Shown one piece after another: positions 24,723 through 34,351 of a stretch of 64,000 bases of DNA. How positions within the stretch are numbered: the first letter of the stretch is position 1; the number at the start of each line of letters is the position of its first letter. The notes under the pieces are model-generated. The model had not been told where the DNA came from. It was given only the letters and a program-made list of their open reading frames with translations, and did no database searches. The translations under genes were made by a program, and so were the position numbers. This stretch comes from Candidatus Brevundimonas phytovorans (GTDB lineage: Bacteria > Pseudomonadota > Alphaproteobacteria > Caulobacterales > Caulobacteraceae), in contig CP119309.1 of NCBI GenBank assembly GCA_029203145.1, positions 2,567,001 to 2,631,000 on the forward strand, given 5' to 3'.

Positions 24723-25705
24723 TGGCGGCCTGGCTGGCGGCGCTGTGGCTGAGCGCGTCGCCTGATGTCGGAAGTCTGGGCGCCTGGGCCCTGCCCGCCG
24801 CCCGCCGCTGCACCGCCGCTGAATTGGGCGAACTGACCGCCGATGCGACGACACCCTTTCGTCTGACCTGTCGCGCCGTCCTGGCTGGCCAGAGCATCCG
24901 CCGTCCCATCCTGATCGAAGGCGCCGAGGCCTCGGGCGCCGGGCTGGACTGCAAGGGCGGGGCGGTCGGTCGCCCCGGCGTCACGACCACCACCCGCCAG
25001 CCGACCCTCGCCATCTGGTCACGCCGCATCACGGCTGAGCACTGGAGCCGCCCCACCGACATCCGCATCGAGCACTGCACGATCCACGGCGCCGTGCGCG
25101 TCTGGGGCATGGGGGCGGACGGCGGCTATGACGACCTGCGGGCCTCGTCGCGCACCGCCGACCACATAGCGACGACGCAGGGCTCGGCGCCCTCACATAT
25201 AGAACTGGACCGCGTGACCATCGTGGGGACCGGCTCCATCCCCCTCTATGTCGGGCCGGGCGTGACGCGGCTCAGCCTGACAAACTCAACCCTAAGCGGC
25301 CGCAGCGACGCCGCCGCCCTCTATCTGGACGCCGAAAGCGCCGACAATCGGATCGAGAACAACAACATCAACGTGGCGACCCAGCGAGAGGCCGTCGCCG
25401 TAGACGGCTCGGCGCGCAACCGCATCATCGGCAACCGCTTCACCCTAGGCGGGCGCGGCGGGGTCTTCCTCTACCGCAACTGCGGCGAGCGCGGCGTCAT
25501 TCGGCACCAGACACCGTCGGAGAATCAGATCACGGACAATGTCTTCTCAAGCGCCGCGCGACTGCGGCCCCAGTGGGTCGTCGTCGGCTCACGCGAGGGC
25601 CGGCGCGCCTATTGCCGAGCCGATCGCGGCTATCCCTTCGGCAGCAGCGCCAACGACGGCGATGGCGCCACGAACAATGTCGTGGCGCGCAACACCCGCC
25701 GCTGA
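24722..25705 (+). CDS. Exported right-handed parallel beta-helix protein
   Basis: A 327-residue protein. A short hydrophobic N-terminus may be a signal peptide. From ~residue 170 short repeats of the PbH1 kind occur (SLTNSTLSGRS, NRIENNNINVATQ, NRIIGNRFTLGG, NQITDNVFS), which build a right-handed beta-helix as in pectate lyases and other polysaccharide-acting enzymes. Catalytic residues cannot be assigned. The ATG shares a base with the phosphatase stop, and the gene ends directly against the converging aguB gene. Confidence 0.7.
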   Translation: MAAWLAALWLSASPDVGSLGAWALPAARRCTAAELGELTADATTPFRLTCRAVLAGQSIRRPILIEGAEASGAGLDCKGGAVGRPGVTTTTRQPTLAIWSRRITAEHWSRPTDIRIEHCTIHGAVRVWGMGADGGYDDLRASSRTADHIATTQGSAPSHIELDRVTIVGTGSIPLYVGPGVTRLSLTNSTLSGRSDAAALYLDAESADNRIENNNINVATQREAVAVDGSARNRIIGNRFTLGGRGGVFLYRNCGERGVIRHQTPSENQITDNVFSSAARLRPQWVVVGSREGRRAYCRADRGYPFGSSANDGDGATNNVVARNTRR

Positions 25706-26572
<867 letters not shown>

Positions 26573-27586
26573 TTACGCGGGCTCCTGTTGGCTGATGCAG
26601 TGGAAGGATCCGCCGCCGGTCAGGATGGCGTTGGACGGCAGCAGAACGATCTCGCGGTCGGGGAAGACGGTGGCCAGGGCCTCGCCCGCCAGACGCGCGG
26701 CCGTGTCGTCGCCATAGGTCGGCACCACGACGGCGCCGTTGGCGATCAGGAAGTTCATGTGGCTGGCCGGGATCGGACGCTCGTCGGCGTCCAGCACCAG
26801 ACCGGGCGACGGGATGCGCAGGACCTTGATCTGACGCCCGGCGGCGTCCGTGGTCGCCATCAGGGTGCGGGCGGTCTCGTCATAGACCTCGGCGTTGGGG
26901 TCCTTGCGACCGAAGGCGATGGGACAGGCGACCACGCCCGGCGCGACGAAGCGGGCCAGGTTGTCGACGTGGCCGTCGGTGTGGTCGTTCAGCAGGCCGT
27001 CGCCCAGCCAGACCACCACCTTGGCGCCGACCGAGGCGGCCAGGGCGGCCTCGGCGGCCTCGGCGGTCCAGTTCGTGTTGCGGTTCCTGTTCAGCAGGCA
27101 CTGGCGCGTGGTCAGGACCGTGCCCTCGCCGTCGTGGTCCAGGGCGCCGCCTTCGAGGATGAAGTCATGGCGCGTCGTCGGCACGCCCGAGAAGGCCGCG
27201 ATCTGGTCGGCGACCTCGTCGTCATGCGGATAGTCGTACTTGCCGCCCCAGCCATTGACGCTGAAGGTCTGGGCCGTCTTCGAGCCGGCGTTGAAGATCG
27301 GGCCGGTGTCGCGCAGCCAGATGTCGCCGAAACGAGCGGCCACGATCTCGATGCCATCGACGCCGTCCAGACGCGCGCGGGCGCCGGGCAGAGCCTCATC
27401 ATTGCCGACCATCAGCTTGACGTTTTCGCGGCCCGGACCGGCAAGCGCCCGGACCAGGGCCTCGACCTCGTCCTGAGCCTGTTCGAAGTCCTCGCCCCAC
27501 AGCTCGGCATGGCTGGGCCAGCCGACCCACATGGCGTGGTGCGGCGTCCATTCGGCGGGGATAGCCAAGGTCAGGGGCGGGGTCAT
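26573..27586 (-). CDS. aguA: Agmatine deiminase
   Basis: A 337-residue enzyme of the peptidyl-arginine-deiminase fold that hydrolyses agmatine to N-carbamoylputrescine. PAEWTPHHAMWVGWPSH is the signature start. FGDIWLRDTGPIF carries the active-site aspartate, HDFILEGGALDHDGEGT and DGHVDNLARF the glutamate and histidine, and GGGSFHCISQQEP near residue 330 the nucleophilic cysteine. It heads the aguA-aguB pair. Arginine decarboxylase, needed to make agmatine, is not in the window. Confidence 0.94.
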   Translation of the reverse strand: MTPPLTLAIPAEWTPHHAMWVGWPSHAELWGEDFEQAQDEVEALVRALAGPGRENVKLMVGNDEALPGARARLDGVDGIEIVAARFGDIWLRDTGPIFNAGSKTAQTFSVNGWGGKYDYPHDDEVADQIAAFSGVPTTRHDFILEGGALDHDGEGTVLTTRQCLLNRNRNTNWTAEAAEAALAASVGAKVVVWLGDGLLNDHTDGHVDNLARFVAPGVVACPIAFGRKDPNAEVYDETARTLMATTDAAGRQIKVLRIPSPGLVLDADERPIPASHMNFLIANGAVVVPTYGDDTAARLAGEALATVFPDREIVLLPSNAILTGGGSFHCISQQEPA

Positions 27587-27737
27587 GGGCGAAGTCGATC
27601 CGAATGGAGAAAGGCAGACCGCGCCAGATAGGGCCTGACGCCCCCCGGTTCAATGTTTACGGGCGATCGGCCCATGACAGAGCAAAGCGCGAGAGGTCCA
27701 GATCAATGCGCCTCAAGCAGCGCGAAGCGCCTTGGGC

Positions 27738-27774
27738 GCAAAAAAGAAAGGGCGGCCCGCTCCGGACCGCCCTT
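27738..27774 (-). terminator. Terminator of the TonB-dependent receptor gene
   Basis: On the minus strand an 8-bp stem AAGGGCGG/CCGCCCTT is followed by TTTCTTTTTT, 24 bp after the receptor stop. It also insulates aguA, which starts 150 bp further on. Confidence 0.85.
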
Positions 27775-27797
27775 CCCCTTCGATATGTCTACGCGGA

Positions 27798-30248
27798 TTA
27801 GAAGGCGTAGGTAACAGTTGCCTGCAGCGTCCGCGGGGCGCCACGGTAGGCATAGGTGGCCTTGGAGGCATCCGATGCGCCCGAGATCGAACCGAAGTAT
27901 TTCTCGTCGAACAGGTTGACGACGCGCAGGGCCAGACTGGAGCCCTGGTAGCCGAAGTAGCCGAGATCGAACTTGGCGTCCGCGTTCACGACCGTATAGG
28001 CCTCAGTGTACAGGTCGTTGACGTCGGTGACCCAACGCTCACCCGTGTACTTGGCTTGCAGGCCGAGCTGAAGCGGGCCGGTTTCGTAGTCGATGCGACC
28101 GCCGAAGGTCCAGTCAGGGGTCTCCGTCAGCGACTTGCCGCCGGTCTTGATCAGGTTGAGGCCGTCCAAGTAGTCGTTGGCGATCTCGCTGTCCGTGTAG
28201 GACGCTGAGGCGTACAGCGACAGACCTTCGATCGGCGACCAACCAACCTGCGAGTCGAAGCCGTACAGGTCGACGTTGCCCACGTTCGAGTCGAACGAAA
28301 CGCCCAGGTCTTGGTCGTAACGCGACACGATGCGGTTATCGAACTTCGTGTACCAGACGTTGGCCGAGGCGATCAGCGTGCTCGTCTGGTAGCGGTAGCC
28401 GAAGTCGTAAGTCGTCGTCTTTTCCGGCTCGGTGATCGGCGAGGTGATGTCCCCGTCGGTATCGAAGAAGACGGTGTAGAGGTTGTCGGTGCGCGGCAGG
28501 GTCAGCGACTGGGCGAACGAGCCATAGACCGAGTGCGCGCCGGAGAAGTTCCAGCTGACGTTCACGTTCGGCAGGATGTCGTCAAACTTAACTTCACGCG
28601 AGTAGGGCGCGATGTAGCTCTGGGTACGATTTCCCAGCGTGTAGGTGCCGTCGGGCTTCTTGACCGCAGTTTCGGTCGAGCAAACCACCGAGCTGCTCTT
28701 CGACTGCGAGTAGCAGTTCTGGTTCATCTCGCGCTTGAAGAAGGGCGCACGGACGCCGACGTTGACGCGCAGAGAGTCATCCAGGAAGCGACCGGCGTAC
28801 TCGACCGCGAACTGGTTCAGCGTGGCGTAGGACAGGCGGTCACGCGAACGGATTTCGTAACCGTCCAGGTTGACGATGCGGTGTTCCTTGTCGCGCAGAC
28901 CAGCGAACGGATCGAAGAAGCGGGGCTCCGACGGGTTCGAGAAGTTGATCAGGCTGTTCAGGCCCGTCTGACGGTGACGAGCGTCGTCCAGCGTGTAGGC
29001 GCCGCGCAGGGTCTGCGTGTCCGACAGCTTCCAGATCAGCGACGAGCTGATGCCGTAACGCTGGGTGTGGGTATTGTTGGTCGAGTGGACACGCACGCTG
29101 TCCAGGGTGTCGCCGTCGCCGTTCAGGTCAACGCCGCCCGTGGTCTTGGAGCCACGGATCGTGCGATCGGTTTCCGACAGGACGAACTGGCCCGAACCAC
29201 CGGTCGCCAGGGTGTACTGGAACGACGGGTCGAAGGTGAAGATCAGGTTGTCGCGCAGGGTGAAGCGCGACTGTGCGCGGAGGTTGCCGGTGTCCGACGG
29301 GTTCTGACGCAGAGCCCAGAAGCGGTTGGTGTTGGTGTCGGCGTCAGCCACGCCGTTACGGAAAGTCGGTGCCTTGTAGGTGTTGTCGAAGTCGCTGTTC
29401 CAGGTCACGCCATTGGCGAGACTGGCCGAACCGTCTGCGTTACGCTGCAGTTGAAGGTCAGCATAGTTGTTGTTGCGGTTGCGGTTCCAGTGACCAGCAA
29501 ACGAGACAAAGTCGCCGTTGTCGCGCAGCGGCTGATAAATCTTGAAGTTGTACTGGGTTTTGTTGAGGTCGCCCTGGCCTTTGAACTTGTCATACGACTG
29601 GTCCGAGTAGGCGAGCCAGGCGCGCGTGCCGAACGGTCCAACTTCACCGGTGTCCAGCTGAGCAAAGACGCGACGGAAGTCGTCATCCCCGAGTGAAGCC
29701 TTGATCCGACCGCCGAATTCCGTCCTCGGGTTGATCGAGCTCATGTTGATCGTGCCGCCGGAAGCCGACGCGGTCGGGGAGTCAACGTCGGTCGTGCCGG
29801 TGTTGACCGAGGCCGAACCGATCAGCTCGCTGTCCAGCTGCTGGTTCGAATAGAGCGAATAGTTGCCCGAGTCGTTCAGGGGCATGCCGTCGAAGGTCTG
29901 CGAGATGCGCGGACCGTCGAAGCCGTGCAGGCGAATGTTGCCGCCCGACGAACCATAGGCGTCGTTGTTTGTGAAGCTCATACCCGGAACCAGGTTCAGG
30001 ACTTCGTTGATGGTCTGACCAGCAGCCTGGGTCTCGATAAACTCCTGCGTGATCGTGGAACGCGATTTGCCGACCGTTTCAGCAACGATAGCGCCATCGA
30101 TGCTGCGCGGGCCGCGTTGGCCGGTGACGACAACTTCGCCGATTTCAACAGCAGCGGTGCCGGTCGATTGGGCCGAGGCCGCGCCGGCCATGAGAACGCC
30201 GCTCATGAGGGCGGTGGTCGCCCAGAACAGCTGTTTGCGGTTGGTCAT
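27798..30248 (-). CDS. TonB-dependent outer-membrane receptor, probably phosphate-regulated
   Basis: An 816-residue receptor. Residues 1-27 are a signal peptide ending ASA; IGEVVVTGQRG near residue 37 resembles a TonB box. The plug domain runs to ~175 (INEVLNLVPGM, GGNIRLHGFDGPRISQTFDGMPL), and the remainder is the 22-strand barrel ending in the typical aromatic YAF. The substrate is not readable. A three-unit Pho box 100 bp upstream indicates control by PhoB, so uptake of a phosphorus-containing compound is likely. A terminator follows at 27738-27774. Confidence 0.9.
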   Translation of the reverse strand: MTNRKQLFWATTALMSGVLMAGAASAQSTGTAAVEIGEVVVTGQRGPRSIDGAIVAETVGKSRSTITQEFIETQAAGQTINEVLNLVPGMSFTNNDAYGSSGGNIRLHGFDGPRISQTFDGMPLNDSGNYSLYSNQQLDSELIGSASVNTGTTDVDSPTASASGGTINMSSINPRTEFGGRIKASLGDDDFRRVFAQLDTGEVGPFGTRAWLAYSDQSYDKFKGQGDLNKTQYNFKIYQPLRDNGDFVSFAGHWNRNRNNNYADLQLQRNADGSASLANGVTWNSDFDNTYKAPTFRNGVADADTNTNRFWALRQNPSDTGNLRAQSRFTLRDNLIFTFDPSFQYTLATGGSGQFVLSETDRTIRGSKTTGGVDLNGDGDTLDSVRVHSTNNTHTQRYGISSSLIWKLSDTQTLRGAYTLDDARHRQTGLNSLINFSNPSEPRFFDPFAGLRDKEHRIVNLDGYEIRSRDRLSYATLNQFAVEYAGRFLDDSLRVNVGVRAPFFKREMNQNCYSQSKSSSVVCSTETAVKKPDGTYTLGNRTQSYIAPYSREVKFDDILPNVNVSWNFSGAHSVYGSFAQSLTLPRTDNLYTVFFDTDGDITSPITEPEKTTTYDFGYRYQTSTLIASANVWYTKFDNRIVSRYDQDLGVSFDSNVGNVDLYGFDSQVGWSPIEGLSLYASASYTDSEIANDYLDGLNLIKTGGKSLTETPDWTFGGRIDYETGPLQLGLQAKYTGERWVTDVNDLYTEAYTVVNADAKFDLGYFGYQGSSLALRVVNLFDEKYFGSISGASDASKATYAYRGAPRTLQATVTYAF

Positions 30249-30347
30249 CGGTCGGTGTTCCCCAAATGGATTTCGGTAAGGCCACGCACGGCAGGCCCTA
30301 CGCCTGTCGAGATGGGCTGGGCCTTAAGGGTCCTGCGGGAAGTTTGG

Positions 30348-30376
30348 GCGACAGTCGTGTGACAGTGATATGACAA
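30348..30376 (-). promoter_or_regulatory. Pho box upstream of the TonB-dependent receptor
   Basis: On the minus strand TTGTCAT, CTGTCAC and CTGTCGC follow one another at exact 11-bp steps, the pattern bound by PhoB dimers (consensus CTGTCAT plus 4 AT-rich bases). The box ends 100 bp before the receptor start. Confidence 0.8.
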
Positions 30377-30421
30377 CGCGCCAGGGTGACTATAACGTCA
30401 CACCCCTGTGGATTGTCGGAA

Positions 30422-31675
30422 TCAGTCCTGCGCGACCGTAACCCTGGCGAAGGCGTCGGCGACCGCCGCGGCGGTCCAGACCACGGCGCGCGGCTCGTGA
30501 TAGTTGCCGTTGATCTGACAGCGGGCGATGACATGGGCGCGGAAGCGTGTGAACAGGGCGGGGTCCGCCGCAACAGGCGCGCACCAGAATCCGTCCAGCG
30601 GCTGCTGATCCGTCAGACCCTCGAAATCGAAGAAGGCCTGGCCCAGCACCTTGACCGGGGTGTGGAACCCCAGGGCAGACAGGGCCGCGCTGGAATTATT
30701 GACCACCATGCCGCATGACGCCCGGCACAGCTGCGCCAGGTTGCCGCCGTCGATGAAGTCCACCCGCCCCGTCAGCCCCCGCTCGGCCGCCAGACGGCGC
30801 GTCACGGCGGCCAGATTGACCAGGCCCGGGTCCAGAGGGTGGTTCTTGACCACTAGTCGCCGATCTGGCGGCGCATGGCGCGCAAAGCTGTCCATCACCT
30901 CGGCCAGAAAGCCCGCATTGTCGGCAAAACGCGAATAACGCAGCAGTTGGGCGTCACCCTCGCGCTGAAGGCAGGCGATGAAAAAAGGCCCGCGCGCGGC
31001 GATGACCTGGGCGTCCAGCTGTCGCGTCGACTGGAAGATCAGGCTGAAATACCGACCGACGTGGCCCAGAAACTGAAGCCAGGCCGGGACCGAATAGGGC
31101 GACCGGAAGTACGGATAGAAGGGCCGTCCCAGACCCTGCGCTAGGTGATAGAGACTGATGTTGACCACGTGATGCGGCAGGATCTTGCCGATGGGCCGTG
31201 TCACGGGCAGAGGCGGGGGCGGGAAACCATAGCCCTCGGCCTGGCGCGGCAGCCCGCTGGAAGCGTTGACGCCGTTGCGCTCGACCGTCACCCAGTCGGG
31301 GCGGAAATAACCGTTCTCCAGCACCCAGACGGCGGCGCCCAGGCGATCAACCTGGGACAGGACCCCCTGATTATACGGCCCGCCCTCTCCGAATACGATG
31401 ATATCCGTATAGGCGCGGGACAATTCCAGCACCCGCTCCGGCCAACGGCTGGCGCTCTCGCAAAAGGATACGCCGCCGGCCTGGCGCCAGGTCACGGCGT
31501 CGCCAGCGTTAAAAATCATACGACCTACGGTGGCGCCCCTTCGCGTCAGGGCTTTCGCCAGAACACGCCCGAATCGACCGAAGGGCGCGGTGACGATCAG
31601 AAACCGTCGACCGCGCAGATCGCCTGGGAAGCCTTGCGGGTTACGGTTCTGGTCGGGGTCAAAAGGCGCGAGCAA
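30422..31675 (-). CDS. KpsS/LipB-like capsule polysaccharide protein
   Basis: A 417-residue protein resembling capsule export/Kdo-transferase proteins. RRFLIVTAPFGRFGRVLAKALTRRGATVGRMIFNAGD is the conserved beginning, DIIVFGEGGPYNQGVL and VLENGYFRPDWVTVERNGVNASS are typical KpsS blocks, and RRLVVKNHPLDPG with NNSSAALSALGFHTPVKVLG belong to the second domain. In group 2 capsules KpsS adds beta-Kdo to phosphatidylglycerol. No other capsule export genes flank it. The start seems to be TTG 31675, since the frame has a stop shortly upstream and no ATG before the conserved region, which makes the N-terminus uncertain. Confidence 0.78.
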   Translation of the reverse strand: MLAPFDPDQNRNPQGFPGDLRGRRFLIVTAPFGRFGRVLAKALTRRGATVGRMIFNAGDAVTWRQAGGVSFCESASRWPERVLELSRAYTDIIVFGEGGPYNQGVLSQVDRLGAAVWVLENGYFRPDWVTVERNGVNASSGLPRQAEGYGFPPPPLPVTRPIGKILPHHVVNISLYHLAQGLGRPFYPYFRSPYSVPAWLQFLGHVGRYFSLIFQSTRQLDAQVIAARGPFFIACLQREGDAQLLRYSRFADNAGFLAEVMDSFARHAPPDRRLVVKNHPLDPGLVNLAAVTRRLAAERGLTGRVDFIDGGNLAQLCRASCGMVVNNSSAALSALGFHTPVKVLGQAFFDFEGLTDQQPLDGFWCAPVAADPALFTRFRAHVIARCQINGNYHEPRAVVWTAAAVADAFARVTVAQD

Positions 31676-31775
31676 ACGCTGGGGTTCTTTCCGAAAGAGC
31701 AGGTGCTCTCATAGAGCCAAGGTTGCACAGATGACAAGCTGAGCCTTCGTCGCCGCCCAGTCCCGAAACGAAGAC

Positions 31776-31859
31776 GCGCCGGATAGCGTATATCCGGCGC
31801 GCCTGATGCTTTTCGACCTTCTCAGACCTGCCCCGGGCGAGACATTTCGTCTCGCCCGG
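31776..31859 (-). terminator. Two strong hairpins after ompA
   Basis: Two perfect stems lie in tandem downstream of ompA: an 11-bp stem at 31833-31859 (CCGGGCGAGAC, 5-base loop) and a 10-bp stem at 31776-31800 (GCGCCGGATA, 5-base loop). Neither has a long T tract, so they may protect the mRNA 3' end as much as terminate. Confidence 0.6.
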
Positions 31860-31872
31860 AAGCGCTGAAGTC

Positions 31873-33021
31873 TTAGAAGTTGATGTCGATGGTGGCGCGA
31901 CGGTTCAGCGGCTCACGCACGCCGTCAGCGGTCGGCTTGGCCAGGACGGTTTCACCCTTGCCGTCGAGGGCGATCACGCCGCCGTTGACGCCTTGGGCGA
32001 CCAGGGCGTCGGCAACCGTGCGCGAACGACGGTTGGACAGGCCGAGGTTGTAGGCCGGCGAACCCGAGGTGTCGGTGTAACCGACGATCAGGACGCGGGT
32101 CGGGGCGCCCGACTTGGCGTAGTTGGCGGCCTGCGTCACCACCGAACGGGCTTCAGCCGTCAGGTCCGAGCGATCCCAGTCGAAGTAGACCACGAACTGA
32201 CGCGCAGCCGGCTTGGCCGGAGGCGGCGGAGGCGGCGGGGGCGGCGGGGGAGGCGGCGGGGGCGGCGGCGGGGGCGGCGGCGGCGGCGGGGGAGCAGCCG
32301 GCTCGGCGCCGAAGGCGTAACGCAGACCCAGGGTCACGGTGTGCGACTGGTCGTAGCTGCCGTCCCATTCGCCGTAAGACGGACCGCCGACAGTCGTCGA
32401 ATCGAACGCCATGTCGCCCGTCAGGTAGCGGTAGGTCAGGTCGATGTTGGCGCGGTCCGAAATGGCCCAGGCCAGACCCGCGATCGCCTGAGCGGCGAAC
32501 TTGGTCGAGCTGTCGTCAGCGGTGAAGGTCACGCCGCGGTTGCCGCGGACGGCCCCCACAGTGTCGGTATTGACGCGGTTCACGCCGACGCCGAGACCGA
32601 CGAAGGGACGGATGCGCCATTCGGGCGAGCCGAAGTCATAGAGGACGTTGGCCATCAGAGTCGTCGACTCGATGTCGCCTTCCGGCGAATAGCAGGGGCC
32701 CGTGGCCGGCGTCAGGTTGCAGAGGCCTGCCACGCCGTTGTCGACAGCCCGCACGGTGCCGATGTCGCCCGAGCGGTAGCCGCCTTCCAGTTCAACGCGC
32801 CAGTTGGGGTTGAAGCGGTAGCCCAGACGGGCGAACGCCGCCCAACCCGGATTGACTTCCCAATCCCAGGTCTGACCGCCGATAGCCGAGTCCAGCTCGG
32901 CGTCGTGTTTAAAGTGATAGCCGGCGTCGATAGCGCCGTACCAGCCGTCCGGTTCAGCCGACGCAACGCCCGCTGCGAACAGCCCGGCGGCGGCGACACT
33001 GGCGAGAAGTTTGAGCTTCAT
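31873..33021 (-). CDS. OmpA-family outer-membrane protein with poly-proline linker
   Basis: A 382-residue protein from ATG 33021, which has a GAGGA ribosome site. A signal peptide ends at ASA (residue ~22). Residues ~25-215 form an eight-stranded barrel of the OmpA/opacity type (GWYGAIDAGYHF, WRVELEGGYRSGD, GLRYAFG). A run of 25 prolines then links to the periplasmic OmpA-like domain (FVVYFDWDRSDLT, VGYTDTSGSPAYNLGLSNRRSRTVADAL), which binds peptidoglycan through the Asp and Arg of these motifs. A longer upstream frame lacks a signal peptide and is rejected. Confidence 0.92.
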   Translation of the reverse strand: MKLKLLASVAAAGLFAAGVASAEPDGWYGAIDAGYHFKHDAELDSAIGGQTWDWEVNPGWAAFARLGYRFNPNWRVELEGGYRSGDIGTVRAVDNGVAGLCNLTPATGPCYSPEGDIESTTLMANVLYDFGSPEWRIRPFVGLGVGVNRVNTDTVGAVRGNRGVTFTADDSSTKFAAQAIAGLAWAISDRANIDLTYRYLTGDMAFDSTTVGGPSYGEWDGSYDQSHTVTLGLRYAFGAEPAAPPPPPPPPPPPPPPPPPPPPPPPPPAKPAARQFVVYFDWDRSDLTAEARSVVTQAANYAKSGAPTRVLIVGYTDTSGSPAYNLGLSNRRSRTVADALVAQGVNGGVIALDGKGETVLAKPTADGVREPLNRRATIDINF

Positions 33022-33220
33022 AGTGTCCTCACACTCTGTTGATGAGAATGTCGCCGCTTGTGGGCGGTGACGCTCAAAGGCCCGAACGACACAGGATCGC
33101 TGCGGTTCCGCCGCTTTCCGCAGGAATGCGACGGGGTGTGGCGCCGTTTCAACACAAACGCCCGTTTTGCACCCCAATCCCGCCTGCTAGGACAGTCTTT
33201 AAACAAGACGGAGAGGCAGG

Positions 33221-34126
33221 ATGAGCATCAGGTTCGACGGGCAGGTGGCGATCGTGACGGGCGCAGGCGGCGGTCTGGGCCGCGAACACGCCCTGGCCCT
33301 GGCGGCGCGGGGCGCCAAGGTGGTGGTCAATGATCTGGGCGGCGCTCGCGACGGTTCGGGGGGGTCAGCCACGGCCGCCGAGGCCGTGGTCGCTGAAATC
33401 GAGGCCGCGGGCGGCGAGGCCATGGCCAATGCGGCCTCGGTCACGGACGCGGCGGCGGTCGAGGCCATGGTGGCCGAGGTCATGGCTCGCTGGGGCCGCA
33501 TCGACATTCTGGTGAACAACGCCGGCATCCTGCGCGACAAGAGCTTCGCCAAGATGGAGCTGGCCGATTTCCGCCTGGTCATGGACGTTCACCTGATGGG
33601 CGCGGTTCACTGCACCAAGGCGGTGTGGGACATCATGCGGGCCCAGAACTATGGCCGTATCGTCATGACCACCTCGTCGTCGGGCCTGTTCGGCAACTTC
33701 GGTCAGGCCAACTATGGCGCGGCCAAGATGGCCCTGGTCGGCCTGATGCAGACCCTGGCGATCGAAGGGGCCAAGAACGACATCCGCGTCAACGCCCTGG
33801 CGCCGACCGCCCACACTCGCATGACCGAGGACCTGCAAGGCCTGCCGCTGGAGGCTTTGGGGCCGGAACTGGTCTCACCGGGCCTGCTCTATCTGGTCAG
33901 CCGCGACGCCCCGACCCGCGCCATCCTGGCCGCCGGCGCCGGCGGCTTCGAACGCGCCTATGTCACCCTGACGCAGGGCGACTTCGCCGTCGGCCCCGAC
34001 GCCCCCGAACAGGTCGCCGCCCGCTTCGACGCCATCTCGGACCGCGAAAACGAGATCGTGCCGGAGATGGGCGCCGCCCAGGGCATGATCGAATTGACCA
34101 AGGCCCAGAAGCATCATGGGTCTTAA
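33221..34126 (+). CDS. 3-hydroxyacyl-CoA-type short-chain dehydrogenase
   Basis: A 301-residue SDR of the subfamily found in the dehydrogenase half of peroxisomal multifunctional enzyme 2. VAIVTGAGGGLGREHALALAARGAKVVVNDLGG is the cofactor site with the typical VVNDLGG; NNAGILRDKSFAKM and the Ser-Tyr-Lys triad in TSSSGLFGNFGQANYGAAK follow. A C-terminal extension of ~70 residues goes beyond classical SDRs. A thiolase follows on the same strand 225 bp downstream, which supports a role in fatty acyl or similar beta-oxidation. Confidence 0.83.
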   Translation: MSIRFDGQVAIVTGAGGGLGREHALALAARGAKVVVNDLGGARDGSGGSATAAEAVVAEIEAAGGEAMANAASVTDAAAVEAMVAEVMARWGRIDILVNNAGILRDKSFAKMELADFRLVMDVHLMGAVHCTKAVWDIMRAQNYGRIVMTTSSSGLFGNFGQANYGAAKMALVGLMQTLAIEGAKNDIRVNALAPTAHTRMTEDLQGLPLEALGPELVSPGLLYLVSRDAPTRAILAAGAGGFERAYVTLTQGDFAVGPDAPEQVAARFDAISDRENEIVPEMGAAQGMIELTKAQKHHGS

Positions 34127-34152
34127 GGTGGCCTAGCACCGGCGCGCGGCGC

Positions 34153-34330
34153 CTCGCTGCTTGAGGCCCGCGCTCACTTCTCAGAAGGCGCCTTGCGTTG
34201 ACGCCACGTGATGCGCCTATCCTCACTTCAGGCAGGAAACGCGCTCAAGCAGCGAGCGACCGCATCGCCAGCGACAGCGCCCTTTTCGGCGCTCAAGCAG
34301 CGAGCGACCGCGTCGCGAGCGATAGCGCCC
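34153..34330. repeat. Two 42-bp direct repeats plus an inverted partial copy
   Basis: Copies at 34241-34282 and 34289-34330 match at 39 of 42 positions with a 48-bp period; both begin GCGCTCAAGCAGCGAG. A reversed copy of the 13-bp core, CTCGCTGCTTGAG, lies at 34153-34165. They fill the gap between the dehydrogenase and thiolase genes. Although the thiolase frame is open through them, I regard them as non-coding. Confidence 0.7.
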
Positions 34331-34351
34331 CAAAAAGAGAGAACCTTCTCG

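Noticed and set aside
32219..32293. GGC/GGG-rich repeat as CRISPR or tandem DNA repeat
   Set aside because: It is the codon run for the proline linker of OmpA; no spacer structure.
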